This document shows, one piece after another, positions 46,401-52,392 of a stretch of DNA of 64,000 nt. Each line of letters begins with the position of its first letter. The first letter of the stretch is position 1. Under the pieces are notes generated by a model. It saw only the letters and a list, made by a program, of their open reading frames with translations. It was not told the origin of the DNA and did not search any database. The stretch is taken from the NCBI GenBank assembly GCA_937139495.1, contig CAKZQC010000026.1, positions 327,984 to 391,983 of the forward strand, in the 5' to 3' direction. The position numbers and the translations under genes are program-made. The DNA comes from an uncultured Saprospiraceae bacterium (GTDB lineage: Bacteria; Bacteroidota; Bacteroidia; Chitinophagales; Saprospiraceae).

Positions 46401-46815
46401 AACAGACAGCAATTTGGTTTATACGATTGCACCAGCAGATGTAACTGCTTACGAATTTGTAGCTACTAACCGCTTCGGTTGTGAAGTGAACCAAATCGTA
46501 AATATTGACGTAACGAAACCAAGACCAGCAACAGCAGCGAAAGCCTTTACTCCAAATGGAGATGGTGTGAACGACAACTTCTTTATACAAGGAGGTGACA
46601 AAATTGACGAAGTGCAATTGTTCAGAGTTTATGACCGTTGGGGTGCACTCGTATACGAAGGTGCAAATATGCCAGCAAATGATGGTACAATGGGCTGGAG
46701 TGGTGATTACAGAGGGCAACCAGCTTCGGCAGGAGTCTATATCTGGTATGCTGATGTGAAGTTCTTGGACGGACACATTGAGAGAATACAAGGCGATATT
46801 ACCTTGTTGAGATAA
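37420..46815 (+). CDS. Giant SprB-repeat adhesin, T9SS type B cargo
   Basis: This 3131-residue surface protein is of the SprB/RemA adhesin type used in gliding and attachment. After a signal peptide (about 1-34), the N-terminal domain begins SHNVGLDLTYTCVNPTTGTY with YRDCNG, common in such proteins. Ig/cadherin-like segments follow to about 720, then a proprotein-convertase P domain (about 720-860; GTWRLKVIH), a fibronectin-like part, two Ig-like repeats starting ITPSG, and 23 SprB repeats (about 1145-2950). It ends in a type B CTD: AFTPNGDGVNDNFFI, VYDRWGALVYEG and GQPASAGVYIWYADV. The next gene encodes PorP/SprF, the partner needed for such cargo. Confidence 0.96.
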   Translation: MINNFTRMRTLFTLFAKASIVVLLLFTSFSASASHNVGLDLTYTCVNPTTGTYEITYTFYRDCNGAVGPRTERLIFESSLGCADSTANLALVAGYPQDVSQLCDPTTSSCNGGTQQGTEVYVLRGFVTLPPGCGTWTATSDICCRSANITNLQTPNSRNAAVRTIINTTGVTCNNSVQFSNSPVLYVCDSTDVQFNHGAFDPDGDTLVFTLVSPSEGDPPTAIPHVAGLSPTVPLVIEPTTNFVFNSSTGEMRFMPADGVPQVAIVAVRVDEIRNGVIISTTTRDVQIVVLTNCNNTPPQADSSSITGSAVDIDIQGQELGMCLGSIGTFQILIEDFDGDSLTITSNIEQAIAGGIASYTLDTTVVDSVTLTVTVDATNLVPGIYPFSININDNACPVPSLQLLGFTLNVYGASYTRNIYCRNEPDPIPIIIGDSSGVFREYPNNPIGLVFDSITGIIDLSASNTGTYNLLFIPDSNSICPTDSIQITIIDIPNPTFGYADTLYCRQGADPSPSITGNPGGTFSASAGIVINQFTGVIDLSASSVGSGFIFYDVVGGTCAARDSVPIDINSMTQFEATSSLYFMCPNELDTIQLGVNVAYAGTQPTNITYSWSPNTNISATNIPNPEVILLTAGRYVLDYTDGVCPPQSDTIDITTPYPAVINPVSDIILCNGNAAQIGASVTPGPGDQTFTYGGSPNLINGAAASSGSQTISDTTIFSLNVSGVAPTQVNQALIASMEMCLGMNINLVSYTTVYLIAPSGEEVLITSRNGGALTRNWSGATFSIDPTNTPITNHAGAFPSIPNNTAFLPQNGITGFNTLVGATTNGTWRLKVIHSNNTLGGPNGTLTDWCLNFQDLSAATFSWDPNTNISCVACDSPTVNPSANTTYTVIAQNIFGCRDTADINVVIDSALPTPIITCGNNSSNSVTFRWTPVFGAAGYSVSIDGGAPTILPATADSFQVTGLASGTCSQIVIFAQSGNSCQDGAPDSLSCCTQSCGAIGTATITPSGATTFCLGQNVTLDAGLGATTYAWSTLEATQTISVNASGTYSVTTTDAQGCLDTASIVINVVPGPTVTITPSGSTTLCAGQTVDLDAGAGFATYSWSTAAGTQIITANASGNYIVTVTDAVGCIGVDSITVTVGTAMTAPVTGQDLSCNNLTPADGEATVIPTGGFGTYTYSWSGTAQTTSTVTGLAVGAYTVTVTDINSCTATGSVTISEPSALSVTMSNTNVTCFNGNDATATVAASGGTGTYLYNWSNGQTTATATGLGASVQTITVTDVNGCTISDNVTITQPSVTVTSTVTVTSSFPNGSPISCNGACDGEATAAGQGGTPGYTFQWDAAASNQTAAIATGLCVGSYSVTVTDNVGCTSTSSVTLTEPSAITITVDSQNDPTCNGATDGDAAITATGGAGMPYTYVWSTVPAQTTASVTGLSVAGGPTYIVTVADANGCTNTATITVTEPSAVSVTATVVSNYNGTAISCNGECDGELLAVGAGGTGAFTYQWDALAAGQTTDTAKAICAGVYTVTATDANSCVTTATVTITEPTILTSTSSSTDATCNGAADGTGTVVGAGGTGIYTFGWSNGQTTATATGLAAGQYMVTLSDANGCSTLDSVTINEPTLVTATIATTPANCNGAADGTATATVAGGTPGATNPYTYDWGTGFVASATSPGTAAGTYTVTIADGNNCTITENYTITEPSAISFTVANTDASCNGYTDGTASINPSGGLGGFTYSWNNGQTTATATGLAAGIHCVTVTDLNNCAVDTCIQVNEPVGMTNITFVGQQVSCNGGSDGSLTVSLSGGIQPYTYVWSTGQTGVTANNLPATTHTVTITDANGCTVSDNATITEPTPVQISLNVDSVNCKNGFDGQITAIGSGGTAPYTFAWSNGQNAVIATGLRAGTYSVTLTDFNGCTTTSSATVQEPLSPLVGSIINSDDPTCNGDTDGSIEVDAQGATPNYTYVWNNGQTNSIATGLTAGNYQVTVTDANGCTLSVAGNLGQPTAIVLSPQVLSNYNGAAISCPGQQDGSVGVVAAGGAGTYSYQWSPTGRNTATINNLGAATYEVTVTDITGCTADTSITIADPIQLAATFSKVDILCNGDQNGQILANATIGTGTLGINGYEYKLTGPGQIGNVFSNINSYSNLAAGAYIVSVRDGNNCEVQLNININEPDLLIVDSVIVTDALCNGTATGTAKAYGSGGTMPYNYVWSHDASQNAQTATGFAAGVHSVTIVDANGCDRVEVFNIVEPTLLVGAATTGTINCIGGVTTATATATGGTPVGFVNYLYNWDNGNTNATAVNLSAGTHCVTITDDNACTDVVCVTITEPSSAVSATIASSSDAYCNGAADGTATAQGTGGTAPYTYAWSNGQTTAMTTGLAVGTYSVTVTDSLGCVGNTTVTIAAPTSVTALLTLTSPTSCFNSTDGSATVVAQGGTAPYNYIWNSGETSATATMLAAGAGTMTVTDVNGCNTTVNYTITAPPAISISLFTSSNVTCKGGNDGRAGVLPIGGTTITGGYTYQWSGSSSTGPNANDLFAGVQYVTITDGNGCALVDTFTITEPIQGLTGYLTSTPAICAGQNSGILTATVSGGTGSYLYNWSNGNNTSTADSLVAGSYTVTITDSAGCSLILTKVVGEAAPVMVTASALRNVTCNGTANGLAQATNATGGTAPYSYVWSDGTGQTGLIATGLPAGTVSVIATDANTCTATASVTITEPVATTLNVAVVDASCNGAADGSLTIVGSNKTINSSLWSNGTIGNSISNLAAGTYSVTVTDNAPCQSVFTYTIGEPESMTIALTQTTTILCAGDTTGDLEVTVTGGTLNYNYNWSNGVNTRLNNDIAAGAYSVTVTDANGCSVTESTTLEEPMPLNVTGVGTQILCTEDANGIITATGMGGTVNVGNLEYSLDGFEWQTGNIFGSLTAGDYVLQVRDENGCIAADSTVTVIDADTFYIVSITADTTIEYLDSLDLTATLNDTMGVMYSWTNITSGLLLTDSNLVYTIAPADVTAYEFVATNRFGCEVNQIVNIDVTKPRPATAAKAFTPNGDGVNDNFFIQGGDKIDEVQLFRVYDRWGALVYEGANMPANDGTMGWSGDYRGQPASAGVYIWYADVKFLDGHIERIQGDITLLR
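40851..46262 (+). repeat. 23 tandem SprB repeats inside the adhesin gene
   Basis: Each unit of about 78 residues (about 235 bp) shows CNG--DG near its start, GG--PYTYxWSNGQTT in the middle and VTVTDANGC before EP at its end. By eye I count 23, from GQDLSCNNL to ILCTEDANG. Units 13, 18 and 23 are longer or divergent (EYKLTGPGQIG, EYSLDGFEWQTG in place of the YxW strand). The units differ enough at DNA level that long identical runs are few. Confidence 0.9.
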
Positions 46816-46827
46816 ACACAGAATGAA

Positions 46828-46868
46828 GAATGCAGGGACTTAATTTAACAAGTCCTTGCATTCTTTTT
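46828..46868 (+). terminator. Terminator after the adhesin gene
   Basis: A 14-bp stem with one G-T pair (46828-46841 with 46850-46863) and an 8-base loop is followed by TTTTT. It separates the adhesin from the PorP/SprF gene, which therefore needs its own promoter or read-through; the 120 bases between show TATTATTG at about 46961 as a weak -7. Confidence 0.88.
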
Positions 46869-46988
46869 AAAATAAATGTTATTATTGTTACACGATACTA
46901 CCCTTGTTACTCGTTAAGAATATAGCTAACAAAAGATGTAGCGTAAAAACACAACCTTATTATTGGAAATTATACAATACACATAAAC

Positions 46989-48092
46989 ATGAAACTACTT
47001 TCTAGACTAACCTTATTAGCACTTGTTTTTGGTGGTATGTCGTTTACGGCTAACCAAGAGCTACAAGCTCAAGACCCTAGGTACACGCAGTACTACAATG
47101 CTCCACTACGATTGAATCCTGCTATGACAGGTGTCTTTGATGGTTTGTGGCGAGTAGGAGGCAATTTCAGAACCCAATGGGGAGCTGTAACCAACCAGCC
47201 TTATACTACTTATCATGTAATGGCAGATATGAAAGTGAACGTCGCTAAAAACGATTACTTTGGTGTTGGCTTTGCTGCTTTGACTGATATTTCTGGTGGT
47301 GGACGCTATAATATCACAGATATAGGCTTGAGTGCTTCTTATCAGAAAAAGTTGTTTGGTGGCAGAAGAAGGTATAGCAAAAATTCTATGAATTCTTACC
47401 TGTCTGCTGGTGCTCAATTAGGTTTTGGGCAACGTAGTGTGAAGTGGGATAACTTGTACTACAGTACACAGTATATTCCAGGTACAGCCAATTATGACCC
47501 TACTGCATACAGTGGCGAAACATTGGATAGACAAGCCACTAAGTTATATGCAGATTTGAGTGCTGGAGCAATGTGGTTTGCCACTTTCGGTCAAAGAAAT
47601 AGTATCTATGCAGGTGTTAGTTTATTTCATGTGAATAATCCAGAAATTGGATTGATCAATTCTTCTGCTAGCAACGAAGGTATAGAGCGTTTGCCTATGC
47701 GTATAGTGATGCACGTAGGAGGAGAGTATCTATTAGGAAGTAGAGGTTCGTTGAGCTTACTACCTGGTTTTGTAGGTATGTTCCAAGGTCCAGCTACCGA
47801 AATGAATTTTGGTCTAGGTATGAAGTACCAAGGATTCAAATACGATGATTTTGCCTTCAAATTTGGCACTTGGACTCGATTGGCAAACAGATTAGAGCAA
47901 GATGTATTAGTAGATGCGATTATGCTAACAGTAGGAATTGATTACCTAAACTTCCAGTTTGGAGTAAGTTACGATATCAATGTATCTGGATTAAGTTCTG
48001 TTTCTAATGGTCAGGGTAGTTTGGAGTTTTCTATCATTTATATACACAGTGGTTCTAGAAGTAGAGAACAAGGTTGTCCAGCATTTAACTAA
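46989..48092 (+). CDS. PorP/SprF family T9SS outer-membrane protein
   Basis: SprF/PorP-family proteins are outer-membrane barrels that accompany type B T9SS cargo and are needed to secrete or anchor it. The 367 residues have a signal peptide ending near LQAQ (28), then the hallmark DPRYTQYYNAPLRLNPAMTG, a 14-strand-like barrel with SLFHVNNPEIGL and FGVSYDINVSGL, and the C-terminal SREQGCPAFN with the conserved Cys. It lies directly after the giant adhesin, the gene order expected for a cargo/SprF pair. Confidence 0.95.
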   Translation: MKLLSRLTLLALVFGGMSFTANQELQAQDPRYTQYYNAPLRLNPAMTGVFDGLWRVGGNFRTQWGAVTNQPYTTYHVMADMKVNVAKNDYFGVGFAALTDISGGGRYNITDIGLSASYQKKLFGGRRRYSKNSMNSYLSAGAQLGFGQRSVKWDNLYYSTQYIPGTANYDPTAYSGETLDRQATKLYADLSAGAMWFATFGQRNSIYAGVSLFHVNNPEIGLINSSASNEGIERLPMRIVMHVGGEYLLGSRGSLSLLPGFVGMFQGPATEMNFGLGMKYQGFKYDDFAFKFGTWTRLANRLEQDVLVDAIMLTVGIDYLNFQFGVSYDINVSGLSSVSNGQGSLEFSIIYIHSGSRSREQGCPAFN

Positions 48093-48117
48093 AAAAATAA
48101 AAATAGTAGCTAAAAAG

Positions 48118-48148
48118 TTTGCTTAAACCATACAAAGCCTTATCTTTG
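48118..48148 (+). promoter_or_regulatory. Bacteroidota-type promoter of tRNA-Met
   Basis: TTTG at 48118-48121, a 19-base spacer and TATCTTTG at 48141-48148 form an exact consensus match, the clearest promoter in the window. Transcription should start near 48153, about 37 bases upstream of the mature tRNA. Confidence 0.85.
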
Positions 48149-48150
48149 CA

Positions 48151-48186
48151 TCGCACTTGAAGGAAAAATAACTTTTTGAAGTGCGA
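48151..48186 (+). other. Leader hairpin of pre-tRNA-Met
   Basis: TCGCACTT (48151-48158) and AAGTGCGA (48179-48186) can pair around a 20-base loop in the 5' leader of the tRNA precursor, ending three bases before the mature 5' end. It may help place the RNase P cut. Confidence 0.5.
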
Positions 48187-48189
48187 CTT

Positions 48190-48263
48190 GGCGAGGTAGC
48201 TCAGCTGGTTAGAGCGTCGGATTCATAACCCGGAGGTCGGGGATTCGAGTTCCCCTCTCGCTA
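48190..48263 (+). tRNA. tRNA-Met (CAT), elongator type
   Basis: This is a 74-base cloverleaf with anticodon CAT in loop TTCATAA. The acceptor arm GGCGAGG pairs with TCTCGCT, using G-T at both ends. The D arm (GCTC...GAGC) and T arm (GGGGA-TTCGAGT-TCCCC) are regular. The lowest anticodon-stem pair is A-C. The three G-C initiator signature is absent, so this is the elongator; a tRNA-Ile with lysidine-modified CAT cannot be excluded. CCA is not encoded. Confidence 0.88.
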
Positions 48264-48270
48264 CACCTAA

Positions 48271-48304
48271 AGCACAAATAGTAAGTACTATTTGTGCTTT
48301 TTTT
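48271..48304 (+). terminator. Terminator of tRNA-Met
   Basis: A 13-bp perfect stem (48271-48283 with 48286-48298) is followed by TTTTTT, eight bases after the tRNA. Confidence 0.92.
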
Positions 48305-48426
48305 ATGCTACTGCTTGGTAGCACTTCGTGCAATAGATTGCTGAAAAGATAGCAGAGAAATTGTTATTTTGAGTAATAAAAAGTAACTTGACTGCTCGAA
48401 ATTAGTACATATATAATAACCAAAAT

Positions 48427-48990
48427 TTGAAGAAAAGACCATATCATACTATTACCGCAGGTAGCCTATTGTTAGCCGAACCCTTTATGTTGGACATCAA
48501 CTTCAGGAGAGGGGTGGTGTTGCTCTGCAATCATAATGAAGAGGGAACACTGGGTTTTGTACTCAACAAACCAATCGAGATGAATATCACAGACTTGATT
48601 ACTACTTTTCCTGCCTTCAAGAGTGAGGTGTATTATGGTGGACCCCTACAAACAGACACAATACACTATTTGCACGACAAAGGAGAGCTATTAGACGACG
48701 CTATCGAAGTGTTGCCTAACTTGTATTGGGGCGGTGATTTCGACCAGCTAAAAGAGGCAATAGAAGCTCAATTAATCTTGCCTGAAGACATACGCTTTTA
48801 TGTAGGCTTTGCAGGTTGGGAGAGCGGACAGCTCCAAGCAGAACAAGAACAGGCTTCTTGGCTAACCGTGCCTGCTCAGGTCAAAGATGTATTGAATGAT
48901 AATTGGAATACACTCTGGAAGGATATTCTGATAGAAGATGGTGGTACTTATGAGGCAATTGGTAGAATGGATAGTCCTTTTTTTAATTAG
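48427..48990 (+). CDS. yqgE: UPF0301/YqgE-AlgH family protein
   Basis: This 187-residue cytoplasmic protein belongs to the YqgE/AlgH family: AGSLLLAEPFMLDINFRRGVVLL at the N-terminus, GTLGFVLNKPI, YYGGPLQTDTIHYLH and FYVGFAGWESGQLQAE are the family blocks. The biochemical role is not established; AlgH influences alginate and other regulation in Pseudomonas. The start is TTG 48427, since no ATG precedes the conserved N-terminus. It is monocistronic between tRNA-Met and a strong bidirectional terminator. Confidence 0.92.
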   Translation: MKKRPYHTITAGSLLLAEPFMLDINFRRGVVLLCNHNEEGTLGFVLNKPIEMNITDLITTFPAFKSEVYYGGPLQTDTIHYLHDKGELLDDAIEVLPNLYWGGDFDQLKEAIEAQLILPEDIRFYVGFAGWESGQLQAEQEQASWLTVPAQVKDVLNDNWNTLWKDILIEDGGTYEAIGRMDSPFFN

Positions 48991-49059
48991 AGCAGTAAGA
49001 ATCAAAATTCTTTGTTCAGTCTGCTGGGATTGGCAATAACATTCCAAAAGGGTTTAATA

Positions 49060-49098
49060 AAATAGGGGTTAGATGTATTGTACATCTAACCCCTATTT
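49060..49098. terminator. Bidirectional terminator between yqgE and the NhaC gene
   Basis: An 18-bp perfect stem (49060-49077 with 49081-49098) with a TTG loop lies between the convergent genes. T-rich tails occur on both strands. Confidence 0.92.
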
Positions 49099-49116
49099 AC
49101 TTTTGAGTGTGACTAC

Positions 49117-51318
49117 TTAATCAATACTCTCAACAGCGTCAGGTACTTTCTTGCCGACCAGCATCACAAAACCAAACAATAGACCGACACCCACTACCAA
49201 ATTGAGGATAAAGGGCGTACCGAAGGCAGTAGAAACATAAGTCATTAAGATACTTACTAAACCAACCGTTAAGGCATAAGGCAACTGCGTTTTGACGTGA
49301 TCAATATGGTTGCAATTACAAGCCAAGGAACTCAGAATCGTAGTGTCGGAAATGGGCGAACAATGATCGCCTAAGACCGAAGCCGCTAATACGACCGCAA
49401 TGACATTGTATAGCAATTCCATAGAGGTCTCTAAAGGCAAACCTGCATTTTGGCTGATAATCCAGACCATTGGTATGGCAATAGGATAAAGAATAGCCAT
49501 CGTACTCCAACTAGAACCTGTAGAGAACGCAATGACTGCCGCCAATACAAATACAATAACAGGAACCATATAAGGACTCAAAGAGTCGCCAAGTGCTGTG
49601 GTCAAAAACTCCGCAGTAGAAAGTTCTTCTGTGGTAGTCGCCAATGACCATGCTAATATCAAAATCAAGAGCGCAGGCATCATCGTTTTGAATCCTGCTA
49701 CCACGGTTTCTATAGATTCGCCAAGCTTCATAATGCGTTGACCTACGGTCAATATAACGGCTACAATAATAGCCGACATAGATGCCCAAAGCAAAGCAGC
49801 ATAAGAATCGGAATTGCCGACCAAAATACCCAACTTGCGCAATCCGCCAGCTTGACCTTCTGGATCTAAGAATTGAATGTGGCTCCAAACTTCGCCCCAG
49901 CCGCTATGAGCAACAGCTACGCCATTTTCTACCAAAGCAGCATAGCAGGATTCCATTCCTGTATCAATCAACCCCATAAGTGTACCAAAAACGACCACAA
50001 AAACAGGCAAAAAGCCATTGATCCAACGATGTGGCGCACCTGCTACAGGTTCGAGTTCTTCCATATCATTGTCGGTAATCGAATCACCTTCTTTTTCATA
50101 GACTCTGCCTGTTATTCTGGCTCTGGATTCTGCCTTGTACATCGTACCGAAATCTCTGCCCGTAAAGATGATAATCAAAATAAAAATCAAGGTAAAGAAA
50201 GAATAAAAAGAATAACTCAACGAACTCAAAAATATAGAGTAAGCACTTGGCGGATTTTCCAATCCTGTCAAGGAAGGTAAGGCATCGCTGATATAATTCA
50301 GCTCTGCTCCAATCCAAGTCGTAATAAATGCGACCGCAGCAATTGGTGCAGCAGTACTATCGACAATATAAGCGAGTTTTTCTCTCGAAATTTTAAATTT
50401 ATCCGTCATCGGACGGACGGTATTACCTACAATCAAGCTATTGGCGTAGTCATCAAAAAAGATAGCGACCCCCAATATCCAAGCAACCATTTGAGTGCTT
50501 TTGGGACCTTTGGCGAGTGGGGCAAACTTATCGACCACACCAGCCATACCACCGTTGCGAGAAATAATGGCTACAACGCCACCAATCATCACCGAAAATA
50601 CAATGACAGACAAGTGACTAGAGCTATTCAATGCTCCAATAATGTAATGATCAATGACATAAAAGAAGCTCTTCATGAGTCCATAAGGACTCAATTGCAT
50701 GCCATTGACAACCCAAGAACCTGCCAAAATGCCCATAAATAAAGCCAACAGCACTTGACGTAACAACAACGCTAGAATAATAGCCACCAACGGTGGTACT
50801 ACTGACCACCACAAGGGGATAGACCGAGTGCGGAGCGTGCCATTTTTTTGTTTCATGACGTGCATGATTTTGGACTTTTTCTGTTCCAGACAAATAACTT
50901 CGCTTTGTTTAGTATGTGTCTTAGGGTTGCAATCCGCACAGCCTTTTACTTTGCAATTGTCATAATAGGCTTTGACCGTAATGAGCTGACCTGTATAGTT
51001 TGGACGGTAGTCCAAGGTGGCTTTGGTATCAACAAAGCGCACATACTGTTCGTGTTCACCTACTGCTATTTTTGCGACAAAACGCACTGGTACATTTGGC
51101 AGACCTGCCAATTTATTGGCAGTGATTTCAAGCAAAGTATCTTGAAATGTTATATCAAAATCCAAAATTCCTAAAGTATCTTCTCCAACGATAATAGGAG
51201 GTGGTGGGGTAGGAATCACAGCGTGATTAGAGTCAGGCACGTACAGGCTATCTGATGATTGAGCCTGAAGAGATAGCGAATAGCAGAGGCAAAGTATTGC
51301 CAAAAGGATGTTTTTCAT
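49117..51318 (-). CDS. NhaC-family Na+/H+ antiporter with secreted N-terminal domain
   Basis: This 733-residue protein fuses a periplasmic segment to an NhaC-type antiporter. Residues 1-20 are a signal-like hydrophobic stretch (MKNILLAILCLCYSLSLQAQ). About 21-155 form a soluble beta-rich domain with a CKVKGCADC cluster. From about 165 the antiporter has 11-13 membrane segments with VAIFFDDYANSLIVGNT and the NhaC signature GDHCSPISDTTILSS. NhaC proteins exchange Na+ for H+. The extra N-terminal domain is absent from usual NhaC of 450-500 residues; it may bind a partner or ion outside. The start is ATG 51318. Confidence 0.88.
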   Translation of the reverse strand: MKNILLAILCLCYSLSLQAQSSDSLYVPDSNHAVIPTPPPPIIVGEDTLGILDFDITFQDTLLEITANKLAGLPNVPVRFVAKIAVGEHEQYVRFVDTKATLDYRPNYTGQLITVKAYYDNCKVKGCADCNPKTHTKQSEVICLEQKKSKIMHVMKQKNGTLRTRSIPLWWSVVPPLVAIILALLLRQVLLALFMGILAGSWVVNGMQLSPYGLMKSFFYVIDHYIIGALNSSSHLSVIVFSVMIGGVVAIISRNGGMAGVVDKFAPLAKGPKSTQMVAWILGVAIFFDDYANSLIVGNTVRPMTDKFKISREKLAYIVDSTAAPIAAVAFITTWIGAELNYISDALPSLTGLENPPSAYSIFLSSLSYSFYSFFTLIFILIIIFTGRDFGTMYKAESRARITGRVYEKEGDSITDNDMEELEPVAGAPHRWINGFLPVFVVVFGTLMGLIDTGMESCYAALVENGVAVAHSGWGEVWSHIQFLDPEGQAGGLRKLGILVGNSDSYAALLWASMSAIIVAVILTVGQRIMKLGESIETVVAGFKTMMPALLILILAWSLATTTEELSTAEFLTTALGDSLSPYMVPVIVFVLAAVIAFSTGSSWSTMAILYPIAIPMVWIISQNAGLPLETSMELLYNVIAVVLAASVLGDHCSPISDTTILSSLACNCNHIDHVKTQLPYALTVGLVSILMTYVSTAFGTPFILNLVVGVGLLFGFVMLVGKKVPDAVESID

Positions 51319-51381
51319 AATAAATTGGTTGTAAGAACGACCAAAATACAAAGAAAATTGAACCTACCGCTTTTGACTAAC

Positions 51382-51410
51382 AAAAAAAGATGCTCCTAGG
51401 AGCATCTTTT
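51382..51410 (-). terminator. Terminator of lipA
   Basis: A 26-base perfect palindrome (51385-51410; arms AAAAGATGCTCCT and its complement) is followed by T7 on the minus strand, 26 bases past the lipA stop. Confidence 0.88.
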
Positions 51411-51435
51411 GAGATATTTTAATGTTAATTCTGTT

Positions 51436-52326
51436 CTATTTATTCTTATTAGGATAAATATGGCGTTCAGCATGATAAGAAGAACGCACCATTGGACCCG
51501 ATTCGACGTAGTCCAATCCTTTTTGTAGCCCAATTTCTTTGTATTCGGCAAACAAATCAGGGTGTATATATTCGGCGATATCCATGTGCTTTTGGGTTGG
51601 TTGCAGATATTGACCGAGGGTCAACACATCGCAACCATGAGCAACAAGGTCGTCCATTATCTGATAAACTTCTTCTTTGGTTTCGCCCAATCCGACCATA
51701 ATACCAGACTTGGTGCGTTTGCCGTAATCTTTGGTACGCTGAATTTGTTCCAAGCTACGGACATATTTTCCTTGCGGACGTACTTTTTTGTACAAGCTAG
51801 ACACGGTTTCCATATTGTGCGAAACTACTTCTTGCCCTGCACTAATCATAGTTTCGAGGGCTGCCCAATTGCCACGCACATCAGGAATGAGCGTTTCGAT
51901 AGTCGTGCTTGGCGAAAGTTCTTTGGTCAGACGCACGGTCTCGTGCCAAATACTAGCACCTCTGTCTTTGAGTTCGTCTCTATTGACGGAAGTAATAACA
52001 GCGTGCTTCACGCCCATAATCTGAATGGCTTCGGCTACTCGCTGTGGCTCGTCTGTATCGTATTCAGGCGGTCTGCCTGTAGCTACGGCACAAAAAGAGC
52101 AAGAACGTGTACATACATTGCCCAAAATCATAAACGTAGCAGTACCTTCTCCCCAACATTCACCCATGTTTGGGCAATGTCCACTTTGGCAAATAGTATG
52201 CAATTTATATTCATCAACCACCTTGCGGACGTTGCGATAGGTTTCTCCGATAGGTAACTTAACACGTAACCAATCAGGCTTTTTTTTGCGTTCAGGCTTC
52301 TGCTGAACTATTGGCAATTCAATCAT
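51436..52326 (-). CDS. lipA: Lipoyl synthase
   Basis: LipA inserts two sulfur atoms into octanoyl groups to make lipoyl cofactors. The 296-residue radical-SAM enzyme has both clusters: the auxiliary CX4CX5C (Cys46, Cys51, Cys57 in [17 protein letters not shown]) and the SAM cluster CTRSCSFC (72, 76, 79). The family's RSSYHAE near the C-terminus supplies the conserved Ser. The start [11 protein letters not shown] is clear; its first 43 codons and leader have a diverged copy at 53517-53650. The upstream genes on the same strand are the two paralogues copied with it. Confidence 0.96.
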   Translation of the reverse strand: MIELPIVQQKPERKKKPDWLRVKLPIGETYRNVRKVVDEYKLHTICQSGHCPNMGECWGEGTATFMILGNVCTRSCSFCAVATGRPPEYDTDEPQRVAEAIQIMGVKHAVITSVNRDELKDRGASIWHETVRLTKELSPSTTIETLIPDVRGNWAALETMISAGQEVVSHNMETVSSLYKKVRPQGKYVRSLEQIQRTKDYGKRTKSGIMVGLGETKEEVYQIMDDLVAHGCDVLTLGQYLQPTQKHMDIAEYIHPDLFAEYKEIGLQKGLDYVESGPMVRSSYHAERHIYPNKNK

Positions 52327-52367
52327 CTGTATAATTAAGTATTAGTAATTTTTAAAATAAATTTAGA

Positions 52368-52383
52368 TACGCTCTAAAGCGTA
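52368..52383 (-). other. Small hairpin after paralogue 1
   Basis: TACGCT and AGCGTA pair around CTAA, followed on the minus strand by an AT-rich stretch. It lies between the first paralogue's stop and lipA and may be a weak terminator or part of the lipA leader; read-through looks possible. Confidence 0.4.
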
Positions 52384-52392
52384 GAAAATAGC

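Noticed and set aside
38161..46791. Many minus-strand and alternative frames within the adhesin gene
   Set aside because: They are shadows created by the repetitive Thr/Val/Gly-rich coding sequence.
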